NCBI GenBank assembly: GCA_030323885.1
Contig: CM059198.1
Location: forward strand, 14,298,462-14,362,461
Origin: Branchipolynoe longqiensis
Taxonomy: Eukaryota > Annelida > Polychaeta > Phyllodocida > Polynoidae
Length of the DNA: 64,000 nt
Direction: 5' to 3'
How positions within the stretch are numbered: position 1 is the stretch's first letter; every line of letters begins with the position of its first letter. The notes beneath the pieces are model-generated. The model did no database searches, was not told the origin of the DNA, and saw nothing but the letters and a program-made list of their open reading frames with translations. The translations under genes and the position numbers were made by a program. Shown here in pieces: positions 11,040 through 20,602 of this stretch.

Positions 11040-12046
11040 AACTATGACAGGGGTGGCCATCAGTTTCCATGGAAAACTGAACCCTCTGTTATTGGTCATA
11101 GGTGTTGTTGCAGTGTCATTGTTATATTTGTAGTAGTCATTAGGTTTCTTCTTCTTGCTTACCACCCAGGTAGCGATACCACATGCATTTTATTGCATGT
11201 CTTTTAAGATGTTTATATCATCCCATCCACATAGTAGGCAGCCATCTTTGATCATTGTGAAGACCCGATCTGATCACATGATGCACATTGCTAGTTCCCA
11301 GTCAGCAGCCATTGTTGCAAGCCGCTCCTGATGCTTACGTATTGGATCAATCCAGCTGTGAAGCACAGGGGGATCCTTACACATCCTGAACAATGCACAA
11401 TTTGTGCCAGGTACTCTCTTCCAAGCTGACCTTACCTTTCCGGTTTCCACCTATAACAAAGGTATTGGGGATTAATGAGTTCCTTCCTTGCTTAGATGGT
11501 CATGATGATCTGGCAGTGTTGAACAGGTCATTAATTGCGTCTTTGCGATCGGGTCCCAAGTCGATACTGGTTGAGGGTGAGCACCTGTGTATGTCATCTG
11601 AGTTGTCAGTGGGAATTTTCATTGTGGTGGGCGAGTTGTTTCTGGTGATCGAGAGACCATGTGTGGGTGTACAAACGGCTCCTGCTCTGGTGTCAGTCAT
11701 GTATAGTTGGTCACGGGCTGGCTGTGTGTGATCTTTGCATGACTCGTTGCTGCCATTTCACACACTTTCTATGGCTGCATTGTAGAAGCCTCGTCAGCCT
11801 GGTTTCCAAGGTGTCTATGTGGATGAGAATATTATTAGTGACAATATCCAGGCATTCGGTTGTTGACTTCTCGATGTTTGTGAAGGATGGGTTGGAGTGA
11901 GCAGATACTGAGCTGTCACACTCCGTTCCTATGTTGGTGCTTGCATGTGTGGTGAGTTTACTCATTGACTGGCATGTCATGGGGTGTTTGGCTATAACTG
12001 ACCTCAGGTATTCTGACTTTTTCGGCAGTGTGGCTTGGGTGTCCAA
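11040..12046 (-). pseudogene. Decayed DIRS/Ngaro-like gag, copy 2
   Basis: Nucleotide similarity to 430-1240 is visible throughout, for example the cttgctgtgtcctcatccatcctgaacaatg-type block at 11360-11400 against 770-805 (both cc.catcctgaacA.a..cgca). Frames 12046-11711 and 11700-11500 (minus) are short and stop-broken. No zinc finger is left. It is more decayed than copy 1. Confidence 0.5.
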
Positions 12047-12129
12047 GGGTACATCCTGCTGATGACTTCTTTTACTTGTTCATTTTTGCATCATAGGAAT
12101 TCGAGATTGAAAGAATGGCAGACAAAAAC

Positions 12130-12362
12130 CGGTAGTCACCTTGACCACACAAGTTTGTGTCAAATTAGCGAATGACGGCTGGTCAGTAGCTTGTTCATTT
12201 GGTTAATGCTACATTGCAGCAGTAGTCAGGTTGCTGGGTCTGTCAGCAATAAGGCTAACTGCAATGATAGGTCGTGCCAGCAGTGTTCATTAAGGAAGAT
12301 GGTATCCCTACCGACTCCTTCCCCCCCCCCGGCAATTAGTCATGTTAATGATAACATGAACA
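12130..12362 (-). repeat. 5' region of DIRS-like element with palindromic box
   Basis: Aligns with 2820-3060. Contains catgttaatgataacatg at 12341-12358, the same inverted box found at 1869 and 19103. Confidence 0.5.
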
Positions 12363-12925
12363 ATGTTCCCTTTGTTTGCACCAGGCCGATGACACTACAT
12401 TGGGAGATTAACCTGGTGTACAGTATCATCAGGTAGGGGCCACGACTTGGAATTCAAAACGTCTTGGGTTTCTCAATGCGTATTGAACAACCAAGACAGT
12501 TTACATATAGAAACAAATAGGGGTGAGCTGTCACAGTTTGCTACTACTTTGATATTGAGGATGGAACCTAACAAAATATATCATTACAATGGGTGTAAGT
12601 AGCTCTTCAAAGTTTCTACGAAGAAAATTCTCCCGTGTATAGTATGTTCATAATATTCAATTAAAACTACATTAAAATAAAGAGACAATCATATTTTGCC
12701 TATAACATTGTGCTGCTTGTATTCTGGAATTAATCATTTTTACTGGTAAACTGCAATGGTCTATTTAAAAAAGTACTTTTCATAGAATCAAAATCCTGGA
12801 CATATATGAGAAATAACCAAAAATATGAACAAATCATGATGTGTGGCATCAGATAAGCCATTACTCTAATGTACACACAGGCAGATGGGTTGTTGTTTTA
12901 GCAGTCTACACAGGGATGGCCACTG
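12363..12925. other. AT-rich spacer, nothing recognised
   Basis: No open frame above background and no repeat recognised. Confidence 0.4.
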
Positions 12926-12927
12926 GA

Positions 12928-12973
12928 GGTGGGTGTGGGTGTGGGTGTGGGTGTGGGTGTGGGTGTGGGTGCA
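12928..12973. repeat. (GTGGGT)n microsatellite
   Basis: Seven to eight perfect gtgggt units. Open frames across it on both strands are repeat artefacts. Confidence 0.9.
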
Positions 12974-13017
12974 GAGTGGGATGTCTCTCCGTGTGGTATA
13001 TCCACCACACAGTATAT

Positions 13018-13031
13018 GTGTATATGCATAT

Positions 13032-13080
<49 letters not shown>

Positions 13081-13297
13081 CATATATATATGCATTTATA
13101 TGCATAATTATATACATATACACGCATATATGTGGATATATATACATATATACGTGTATATATATTCATATATACATATATGCGCATCTGTATGTGTAGC
13201 TGTGTGTATATGGTATATATGCGCATATATACACATATATTCGCATATAAGTATATATGCATATATAAGCACATATATAACGGTATGTTTCTAAGCA
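13018..13297. repeat. (AT/CATATA)n microsatellite, left arm
   Basis: Includes an uninterrupted (TA) run at about 13039-13072. The stretch tatgcataattatatacata...gtggatata recurs at 13617-13658, on the other side of the SINE. Confidence 0.9.
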
Positions 13298-13304
13298 TAT
13301 ATAT

Positions 13305-13615
13305 TGTGGCCTTCTCTGTGGCGGAGTGGTTAGAGTGTCTGACGTTTTTCTACGTCGGACTCCTAATCTGAAGGTCAGCGGTTCGATTCCCTGTGCCCCC
13401 ACTTCTGCCAATTTGGATTTCCACCGCTGTGTATAACTTACAGCGTCATCAAAGGCCAGTTGCTCTCATACCATGTCTCTGTGGTGTGGGAGGTAAAAAA
13501 TCCCTTGGGTCGGTAAAAGTGTAGGCTCGGGCTTTCTATCGACAAACTGTCTAATGGTGAAAACAAGCCTATTCAGGCTTATCCATGATAGGCAGTATAA
13601 ATCTTCAACAACAAT
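13305..13615 (+). repeat. tRNA-derived SINE inside the AT microsatellite
   Basis: The head ctgtggcggagtggttagag (A box) and ggttcgattcc (B box) are in tRNA order, about 55 bp apart. A non-tRNA body of ~200 bp follows, ending near ttcaacaaca. It interrupts the microsatellite and differs from the 2.3/49 kb SINE family. Confidence 0.6.
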
Positions 13616-13837
13616 ATATGCATAATTATATACATATACACGCATATATGTGGATATATGTGCATATATACGCATATATGCACATACATAATGTTCAGAT
13701 ACGTTTATATACACATATATATGCATATATATATATACATATGCATATATGCATATATATTATATGTATATATACTTGTATATATGTGTATATATCCAGA
13801 TATATGCACATATGTGACACAAGACTAAATCATGATA

Positions 13838-13868
<31 letters not shown>

Positions 13869-13870
13869 CT
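13616..13870. repeat. (AT/CATATA)n microsatellite, right arm
   Basis: Continuation of the AT array after the SINE; its first ~40 bp repeat the left arm. Confidence 0.9.
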
Positions 13871-14119
13871 ATGTACACATATAGGCAGTTTATTATACAA
13901 CACCTTGTTAGATAAATTGGATATAATAATTATTCATGTAGATTAAACATTATATATAAGATGCTAGAATTGTCAGTGCCATAAACAATTTAAAAATACA
14001 ATTACATAATTGTGTACATCATTTCTGGTTATTATATAAATAGCACACTCCTCCCAGGCCTATGGCCCCTCTTACCAAACTCACTTCCACAACACACCCT
14101 TTAACTCTGTTGCCCACAA
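13871..14119. other. Spacer, nothing recognised
   Basis: AT-rich, no supported feature. Confidence 0.4.
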
Positions 14120-14193
14120 GTTGGGGGTGGGGGTGAGGGGGGTGGGGTTGGGGGTTGGAGGGTTGGGGGTTGGGGGTTGGGGGTTGGGGGGGA
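14120..14193 (+). repeat. G-rich tract with quadruplex potential
   Basis: More than ten runs of four or more G separated by one to three bases, including four gttgggg units in a row. Whether it folds into G4 is inference. Confidence 0.7.
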
Positions 14194-14664
14194 GGGCTCC
14201 CAGTATGTACTGGTAGTGGTAGTAGCCCTATCCTCAAACTTAAAAAGAAGGTTTGGCCGCAGTCATGCCTCAATGACCATGACCCACATCCACCCTAAGT
14301 TGTTCAGTTAGACAGTTGTGTTGGTGTAACCCTGCCAGCCAGATAGGCCATGGTAGGGGTTACCCCACCTGAACCTCCTACCCCCCCCCCCAGACACACA
14401 CAAAGTAAGACAATAGTCACACAGCATCACTGGTCTGCAACCGCCACCCCCACCAGCCCACATCTAGCTACACCATGCTGGTCAGTCATGAATCAATGAT
14501 GATGTGGTGATATTTATTTTTATTTTATTGAATTTATTTTCAAATTTATTTATTTATTATCCTTACTATTGAATTTAGTTCATATTATTCCTGGCTATAT
14601 TGATTGCTCGTTAATCACATGCTTTCAGGACCTCCCAGCATTCTGGCACCAGTTGGACCATTGT

Positions 14665-14750
14665 GAGTTGTAGGCCCTCTGTAGTTCAGATGGCAGAGTG
14701 TTGGTTTCAAGATCAGAGGGTAACCGGTTCGAATCTTTGAACTGGAATAC
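14665..14750 (+). repeat. tRNA-like SINE head
   Basis: tagttcagatggcagagtg (A-box-like) and ccggttcgaatc (B box) in tRNA spacing. The 3' acceptor strand does not pair with the start, so it is a tRNA-derived relic and not a tRNA gene. Confidence 0.45.
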
Positions 14751-14819
14751 TTTTTTTTATAAAGAATGTCTTACTACATTTTTTTAATGCATAATTATAT
14801 TAATATTAATTAATATGCC

Positions 14820-16053
14820 TTTTCCTAACTCGACATTGCTCGACGTTACCCGGCTCGGCTTTACCCGGCTCGGCTTTACACGGCTCGGCTTTACCTGGCT
14901 CGGCTTTACACGGGTCGACTTTAGTCCAATCGACCTTGCCCCGCTCGACTTTACCTGGGTCGATTTTACCCGACTCAACTTCACCCGACTTGGCTTCACC
15001 CCATTCGACTTCACCTCACCCGAATTCACCTGACCCGAATTCACCCGACCCGAATTCACCCGCCTCGACTTTACCCTACCTGACTTCACCCTACCCGACT
15101 TCACCCGACTCGACTTCACCCGAGTCGACTTCACCCGACTCGACTTCACCCCACCCGACTTCACTCGACCCGAGTTCAACCACACTTTACCCAACCACAC
15201 TTTACCCGACCCGACTTTCCCCGAACCGACCCGAGTTTACCGGACACGACTTTACCCGACCCGACTTTACCCGGGTCGACTTTACCCGACATGACTTTAC
15301 GCGACCCGGCTTTACCCGACACGACTTTACCCGACCACACTTTACCCGACCCGACTTTACCCGGGTCGACTTTACCCGACACGACTTTAACTGACCCTAC
15401 CTTACCGACCTGTCTTTACCCGACCCCACTTTACCCAGCTCGACTTTACTTGGTTGGACTTCACCCGACTCGACTTCACCCCACCCAACTTCACCCGACC
15501 CGAGTTCACCCGACCGGGGTTCACCCAACACGACTATACCCGAACCCATCTTTACCCTGCCCCACTTTACCCAACCCCACATTACATGACCCCACTTTAC
15601 CTGCCCCCACTTTACCTGACCCGAGTTTACCCGGGTCGACTTTACCCGTCGCGACTTTACCCTGCTTGACTTTACCCAGCCCCACATTACCCGTCGAGGT
15701 AAAGTCGAGCCGGGTAAATTCGAGCAGGGCAAAGTCGAGCCGTGTAAAGTCGAGCCGTGTAAAGTCCCACTGGATAAAGTCGAGCTGGGTAGAATCGAGC
15801 CAGGTAGAGTCGAGCCGGGTAGAGTCGAGCCGGGTAGAGTCGAGCCGGGTAGAGTCGAGCCGGGTAGAGTCGAGCCGGGTAGAGTCGAGCCGGGTATAGT
15901 CGAGTCGGGTAAAGTCGACCCGGGTAAAGTCGACCCGGGTAAAGTCGAGCCGGTTAAAGTCGAGCCGGTTAAAGTCGAGCCGGTTAAAGTCGGGCCGGTA
16001 AAAGTCGGGCCGGTTAAAGTCGGGCCGGTTAAAGTCGGGCCGGGTAAAGTCTG
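14820..16053. repeat. 15-bp minisatellite, inverted at its centre
   Basis: About 80 units of 15 bp. From 14820 to ~15690 the units read tttacccgactcgac-like. From ~15695 to 16053 they read gtcgagccgggtaaa-like, i.e. the opposite strand. The switch lies at about 15690-15700. Protein-like open frames here (for example 14936-15394, 15291-15899, 16077-15397) are five-residue repeats made by the array. Confidence 0.9.
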
Positions 16054-17264
16054 GTCATAACCATACCCTGTACTCATCAGCCGACGTTATGAAACATAGC
16101 CCTCCAGTCTTATATTTGAAGTTGATTATGTATACAGCATATATTTCAGTGGAACAGAGTAATAGCAATTAATTCTGCAATAAGAATATATATCATGTAT
16201 CCACCAACTACTCATCTAATACTTTTCTTTGTTTAGCAATCAATGTAAGATAGAAGGTGGCTGCATATATATATAAGACATGCTGATGCAATAAAAACAG
16301 GGTGTCACTTCTAGATGGTATGCTGCAGAAGTTCACTTACTATCATTGATTCATACCTGGTAACACCCAGTACAGACATGCCAAATGGCATCCAAATATA
16401 GCTGTAGCATAGTTTCATGTAGTTTGTAGGCCTAGATGCTACTCTGGAATATGACAAATTCGAAACTTGACAACTGAACCCAGTGTAACCACTCACTCAG
16501 TAACCTTGCTAAATCTGATAACAATATCGAGAATGTTTTAAAGTGTAACTTTCCGCAACCCTGGTCAAATCCAAATCCAAATTTGTATCTGTGTTGTCCC
16601 TTATTATAATGAGGGGACATAAATATCATTGGGAATGCTGTACATGTAACTTTTGGTCGATATTGTGACCCAGTTCCGTTCTACATTCAGTCTCCCTCCA
16701 GTTACCACAGATGTAACATTTGCCATCACTCCCTTCCTACATGCAGTAACAAAGTAAGGCCAAGTGTCATAGGCTCGGGTAGATGGCCACCATAAGCTTC
16801 TTGAATTTAATGAAGAACTTCTTCATATGCCGACCTTCTTATTCTTCCATTAGAGACAGGTCCGTTTCAAAATTAGATTCAAACCCACTCCCCTAGAGAT
16901 TCAGCATAGAAGCTCATTAAAGAGAGCTAATACATATCAAATCCATATTTCCAGGTCTTAACTAAGCAAAAACTCTAGCAACTGAACTTATTCACTATTA
17001 GTAAATTGGAGCATGTATGATATCAGTAGCATGAGAATGGACTATAGTGACCCTACTCCTTCACAAATAATTTAAGTAACTAGACAGCTTAAGTCATTCA
17101 AATTAATTATTGGTCAGTAACTATATCAGTAAATAGACGATCTCTCTCTATTTACATTCCTGCAGACATAAATATGCAGTGAATAAAAGGTATGTCAGTT
17201 GATTACATGTTGGCTGAGTAACTGGTCCCTGATAAAGGATTAACAAAATGTGTTGTTAACTTAC
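16054..17264. other. Intergenic or intronic, nothing recognised
   Basis: No supported frame. If the PAN exon is real, this is probably its downstream intron on the minus strand. Confidence 0.4.
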
Positions 17265-17543
17265 CACAGGCGGCAGTTAGTACATAATGAGTTGTTCCTG
17301 CAGCAGCAACAGTTGTGATGCCTGTACATGGGTATGCTACAACTGTGGCTTCACATTTCATAGTAGTAGGGTTATAATCAAACGCTTTGCAATTGTCCGT
17401 GTTTGAACATTTTTGAAAGCAAGCATCAAAAGCTAGTCCGGTTCCTTGATCAGTTCCCGGTGTTTGTGCTTTAAAGTTGGTGTAATACTTCAAAGGATGG
17501 TTCACTCCAGCAACAGCATTTGGGATCATCACACCAGTAATTG
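17265..17543 (-). CDS. Single exon with PAN/Apple domain (partial host gene)
   Basis: A 279-bp exon on the minus strand with a good acceptor (gatatttatttcag) and a consensus donor (gtaagt) directly at the ends of the similarity. It encodes about 93 residues with a Cys pattern typical of PAN/Apple modules: CFQKCSN..NCKAF.YN...KCE...C, plus later Cys. PAN modules are extracellular adhesion or ligand-binding domains in secreted or membrane proteins. Both ends are phase 1 (279 is divisible by 3), the 1-1 phase typical of shuffled extracellular modules. No start codon, signal peptide or neighbouring exons are recognised within several kb, so gene identity is unknown. It could be an isolated relic exon. 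Confidence 0.6.
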
Positions 17544-18121
17544 CTGAAATAAATATCAAATGATGGTTACATATGATTTACACATCATGGAGGATGTCTG
17601 AATTCATTGCTCAATGTCCAAGGCAATTTGGAAGTAAGCCATTTGTAATAATAGATTATATAACATATATAATTAAGTATGCAAATGTGAAGTAGTCATT
17701 CATCAGTATTTACATAATGTTACATGCCTAGTCACAGTTTTCATCAATGTACATTTGATGAAGGAGAAAGGAAGGAAATAACCATTTTGAAAGGACCACA
17801 TGCCTAAATTAGCTATTCATCATTGATCATAAACCCTGTAAGTAAGGAAGAAAATTAGTATTAAATACATGATATAATTAACAATTGTATTACATAATGT
17901 AAAGTTGCTAATATAACAATCTATTTAGAATTATCTCAATATCAATTGCAAAGAAAATAGTCACTTTGTTGGGTGAATAATGAGAAATATAGATCCAAGC
18001 AAAACTGCAAGCTGATCATGTTACACGGAGAAATGTGTCCTCTATTTCTGTCCCCAATATCAACACTTGCCATGGCATTTTCTTCTATTCTTTTTCAATG
18101 TACCTTTATAAGGGATATCAG
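17544..18121. other. Probable intron or spacer
   Basis: AT-rich; starts with the polypyrimidine tract and acceptor of the PAN exon (minus strand). No other signal. Confidence 0.4.
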
Positions 18122-18362
18122 GGCACTGCATATTTATTGTGTGTTCCATAATTGTTGTGCATTCCAGTTTTATTGTGAACTGCATAGTTATTGTCTGCTT
18201 CACATTTGTTGTGTACTATCACATATTTGTCTGTAGGATATTCATTGAGAACTCCATAATTCTTGTCTGTTTCATATTTATTGTTGGTTACATATGTATT
18301 GTCTGTTCCGTATTCATTTTCGGCTTCATATTTATTGTCTACGCAATAGTTATTTTCCACTG
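18122..18362. repeat. 24-bp degenerate tandem repeat
   Basis: About ten units of the catatttattgtctgttcc type. In minus-strand frame 18360-18118 the unit reads as an eight-residue NKYE.DN(N/K)Y-like repeat without stops. No start context or flanking gene supports coding, so I list it as a repeat. Confidence 0.65.
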
Positions 18363-18449
18363 CCTATTTGTTCATGTTGCATTGGAACATGTGATAATTG
18401 GAAGTGTGGGATTGATATAGGTCTTCGTTCTCATAACCATGGATACATA

Positions 18450-18538
18450 ATCCGGTGCCTTATAGCTGCATTTCTGGCTTATAAAGCTTATATGTTATGG
18501 GCAGAATAAAAAACTTGTCACAAAAAAAAAAAAAAAAG
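18450..18538 (+). mobile_element. 3' end of a LINE-A/B-type element with poly(A)
   Basis: agcttatatgttatgggcag...cttgtcac followed by A16 matches the 3' ends of LINE-B (58866-58916) and LINE-A (56060-56112). It is a very short 5'-truncated insertion. Confidence 0.55.
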
Positions 18539-19080
18539 ATCCAGTGGGTTCCAGTGAAACCATCCTGTGATCATTGCAAACAGGCTGCGAGCATTTACTT
18601 TGCCACAGCACCCAAAGCTGTTGTGTGGTGCATGTACTTATCAGTCCGATTTTACCCACCCACCCACCCACCCCAGCTGTAATATCACGACCAGTGAGGT
18701 TAAGTGCCTGGGATCCTCACTGAATTTTGTCTGAGCAAAAACATAGGAAGGTAAACAAATGACATTTTTGAAGGTTTGATTCCAATGTTTATCCAAATTT
18801 TTGGATCGGCGTTTACAGGGTTTTGCGCCTAAACTCTTCTTATAGTGCCTACTTATTATATCAGGGATATCAGAGGTGGGGTGGGTGGGGGGAGGTGCAG
18901 GGGGCAGAGGCACTTCAAATACACCTCCCCTCACCCATTCACAACCAATCACAAACAAACACACCTCCACCAATCAAATGACAGCACATCACAGAGGGTC
19001 AGTCTGCAACAACGCCTCCGACTGACCACTACTACACCATCCTTTTTCAGCAAATGGCATATCATCATTTAATATTAAAT
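18539..19080. other. Spacer and probable 5' flank of DIRS-I
   Basis: Contains a (CCCA)n run at 18655-18675, a G-rich stretch, and repeated ccaatcac motifs at 18935-18980. The part after 18880 partly resembles 1990-2240. Confidence 0.35.
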
Positions 19081-19102
19081 TACATTTTTCACCTTAATTG
19101 TA

Positions 19103-19120
19103 CATGTTGCCGGTAACATG
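19103..19120. promoter_or_regulatory. Palindromic box upstream of DIRS-I gag
   Basis: catgttgccggtaacatg, an 18-bp inverted repeat about 190 bp before the gag start, matching in position and form the boxes at 1869 and 12341. Confidence 0.4.
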
Positions 19121-19310
19121 CGTAATTCAAAACCCTGACGACGGGCTGGATTATGAACACCACAGATACCAATTGTAGGATGCGTTGCTAGGATCCAAGT
19201 TAACTTCCGGTAGGGGATTCAAAGGATAAGCCAGTTGCTGCCTGACAATCATCCACGACGGATCGGTTTAGCATAGCACACACACAAATTTCAAAGTTTC
19301 GGCAATCATA

Positions 19311-20555
19311 ATGCCTAAAGCATCCAAGATTCGCTCGGAGGTTGGGAGATATTCAAGGGCGTTACTTGAATCTATGGAGCTGCCATGTCATTCGGGTAGT
19401 TCGGGCGGGAGAAGGTCCGCCGGCCGTCCGCCATCGTCGGGTCGTTTACACTTGGATAATCTGCGGACATCACCTCCATCTGGCATGGTAGCAGGACCTA
19501 GCGTAGCGGCGACGGTGGAGGATATATCCCGCTTGCTGGATGAGAAGCTAGTTTCTGCACAGCAGCCGTTACTGGCGCGGATTGAGTGTTTGGAGTTAAA
19601 TAATGTGTCAGTTTCGCAAATTTCAGCGCAGCCGCCGAGCGGGCCAGATGTTATGATGGATGACGTCACAGAGGTCGATGGGGTCACGGTTATTCGCAAG
19701 GCAAGAAAACGGAAAGTTTGTCCGGCCCGTTCGTGCGTAGGATGCGGTGAGGCTGACACCAATGACTCAGGTAGAGCAGTTTCACTTAGTACTAGTATTG
19801 CTTCGTGCGTGGTAGACGCCCCAAATTCATCTCCTGAGTGTAAATGTAGAAAAAAGCGTAGACATGCTGCAGCTAACGTGAATAGTGACTCTGATAGTGA
19901 TGCTGGGATGATGACAGAACTAATTCGACTAGTTGGGAAGAAAGCAAGACGGGGGAAGGTTGTCAAGTTACTCCCTCACAAGTATGTCATTCGTGACGAG
20001 AAAAAGGGTAAGGTTGCTTTGGGGGACTCAAAATGGTTTGAGTATTTGTCGGCCATACGACGCATGATAAAGCAGGGCGATGTACCAGACACATGGATCC
20101 CGAAGCTGGACAATCATATAGATACTATTTTAGAATTAGCACACAGTTACACCTGGAACACCTGTTTAGAATATAGCGAAATTTTTTTTAACATGATCGC
20201 TGACAAGCGGTTGCCTGATGAATGGGATGATGAGGCTAAAATCATCGAAGTGTGTCGGGACGTGTGCGGCCTGGGTCAGCGAGTGCCTAAAACAATTGCC
20301 AAGTCTGTGAGAGATGGTTCTACTGGGGACTTTAACAGGGAGTTGGATGGGCGGCCTTGTATAATTTGGAATCGTGGCAGATCGTGTGGGTTCCTAGGTG
20401 ATCATGGGGAGGGTGATAACAAATATCTCCATGTGTGTTCATACTGCGCGTATAAGCTGAGGAAGAAACATGTGCATAAGGAGGCAGACTGTAAATCTAA
20501 GTTGCGCGCAAAAGACACAACACCCGAAACTGACACTCGTTCCAAGGTTTTTTAG
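19311..20555 (+). CDS. DIRS-I ORF1, gag-like protein
   Basis: 414 residues. Residues 1-60 are basic and Ser/Gly-rich. A Cys cluster (SCVGCG, later CKCRKKRR) sits at about 140-190. Residues about 225-330 carry the block (W..CLEYSEIFFNMIADKRLP.EW...VCRDVCGLG) shared with the two relic gags. The C-terminus (about 345-400) is a zinc-finger-like C.{8}C...H...CSYC.{8}H.{5}C arrangement typical of DIRS/Ngaro gag proteins. It probably packages element RNA; that role is by family analogy. The stop is 45 bp before the next ATG. The start was chosen as the first ATG of the open frame. Confidence 0.8.
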   Translation: MPKASKIRSEVGRYSRALLESMELPCHSGSSGGRRSAGRPPSSGRLHLDNLRTSPPSGMVAGPSVAATVEDISRLLDEKLVSAQQPLLARIECLELNNVSVSQISAQPPSGPDVMMDDVTEVDGVTVIRKARKRKVCPARSCVGCGEADTNDSGRAVSLSTSIASCVVDAPNSSPECKCRKKRRHAAANVNSDSDSDAGMMTELIRLVGKKARRGKVVKLLPHKYVIRDEKKGKVALGDSKWFEYLSAIRRMIKQGDVPDTWIPKLDNHIDTILELAHSYTWNTCLEYSEIFFNMIADKRLPDEWDDEAKIIEVCRDVCGLGQRVPKTIAKSVRDGSTGDFNRELDGRPCIIWNRGRSCGFLGDHGEGDNKYLHVCSYCAYKLRKKHVHKEADCKSKLRAKDTTPETDTRSKVF

Positions 20556-20602
20556 ATAGCTGTCGGCGCGGGACTGATGTTGATGTTGACGGTTCGAATG
20601 AG

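Noticed and set aside
13305..13400. Functional tRNA gene
   Set aside because: A and B boxes present but extra bases in the arms and a conserved non-tRNA body follow, so it is a SINE.
12841..13884. Several 80-130-codon frames rich in Ile/Tyr/His or Gly/Val
   Set aside because: Generated by (GTGGGT)n and (CATATA)n microsatellites; no start context or domain.
14784..16077. Long open frames (up to 226 codons) on both strands
   Set aside because: They are pentapeptide repeats forced by the 15-bp minisatellite, open in several frames at once.
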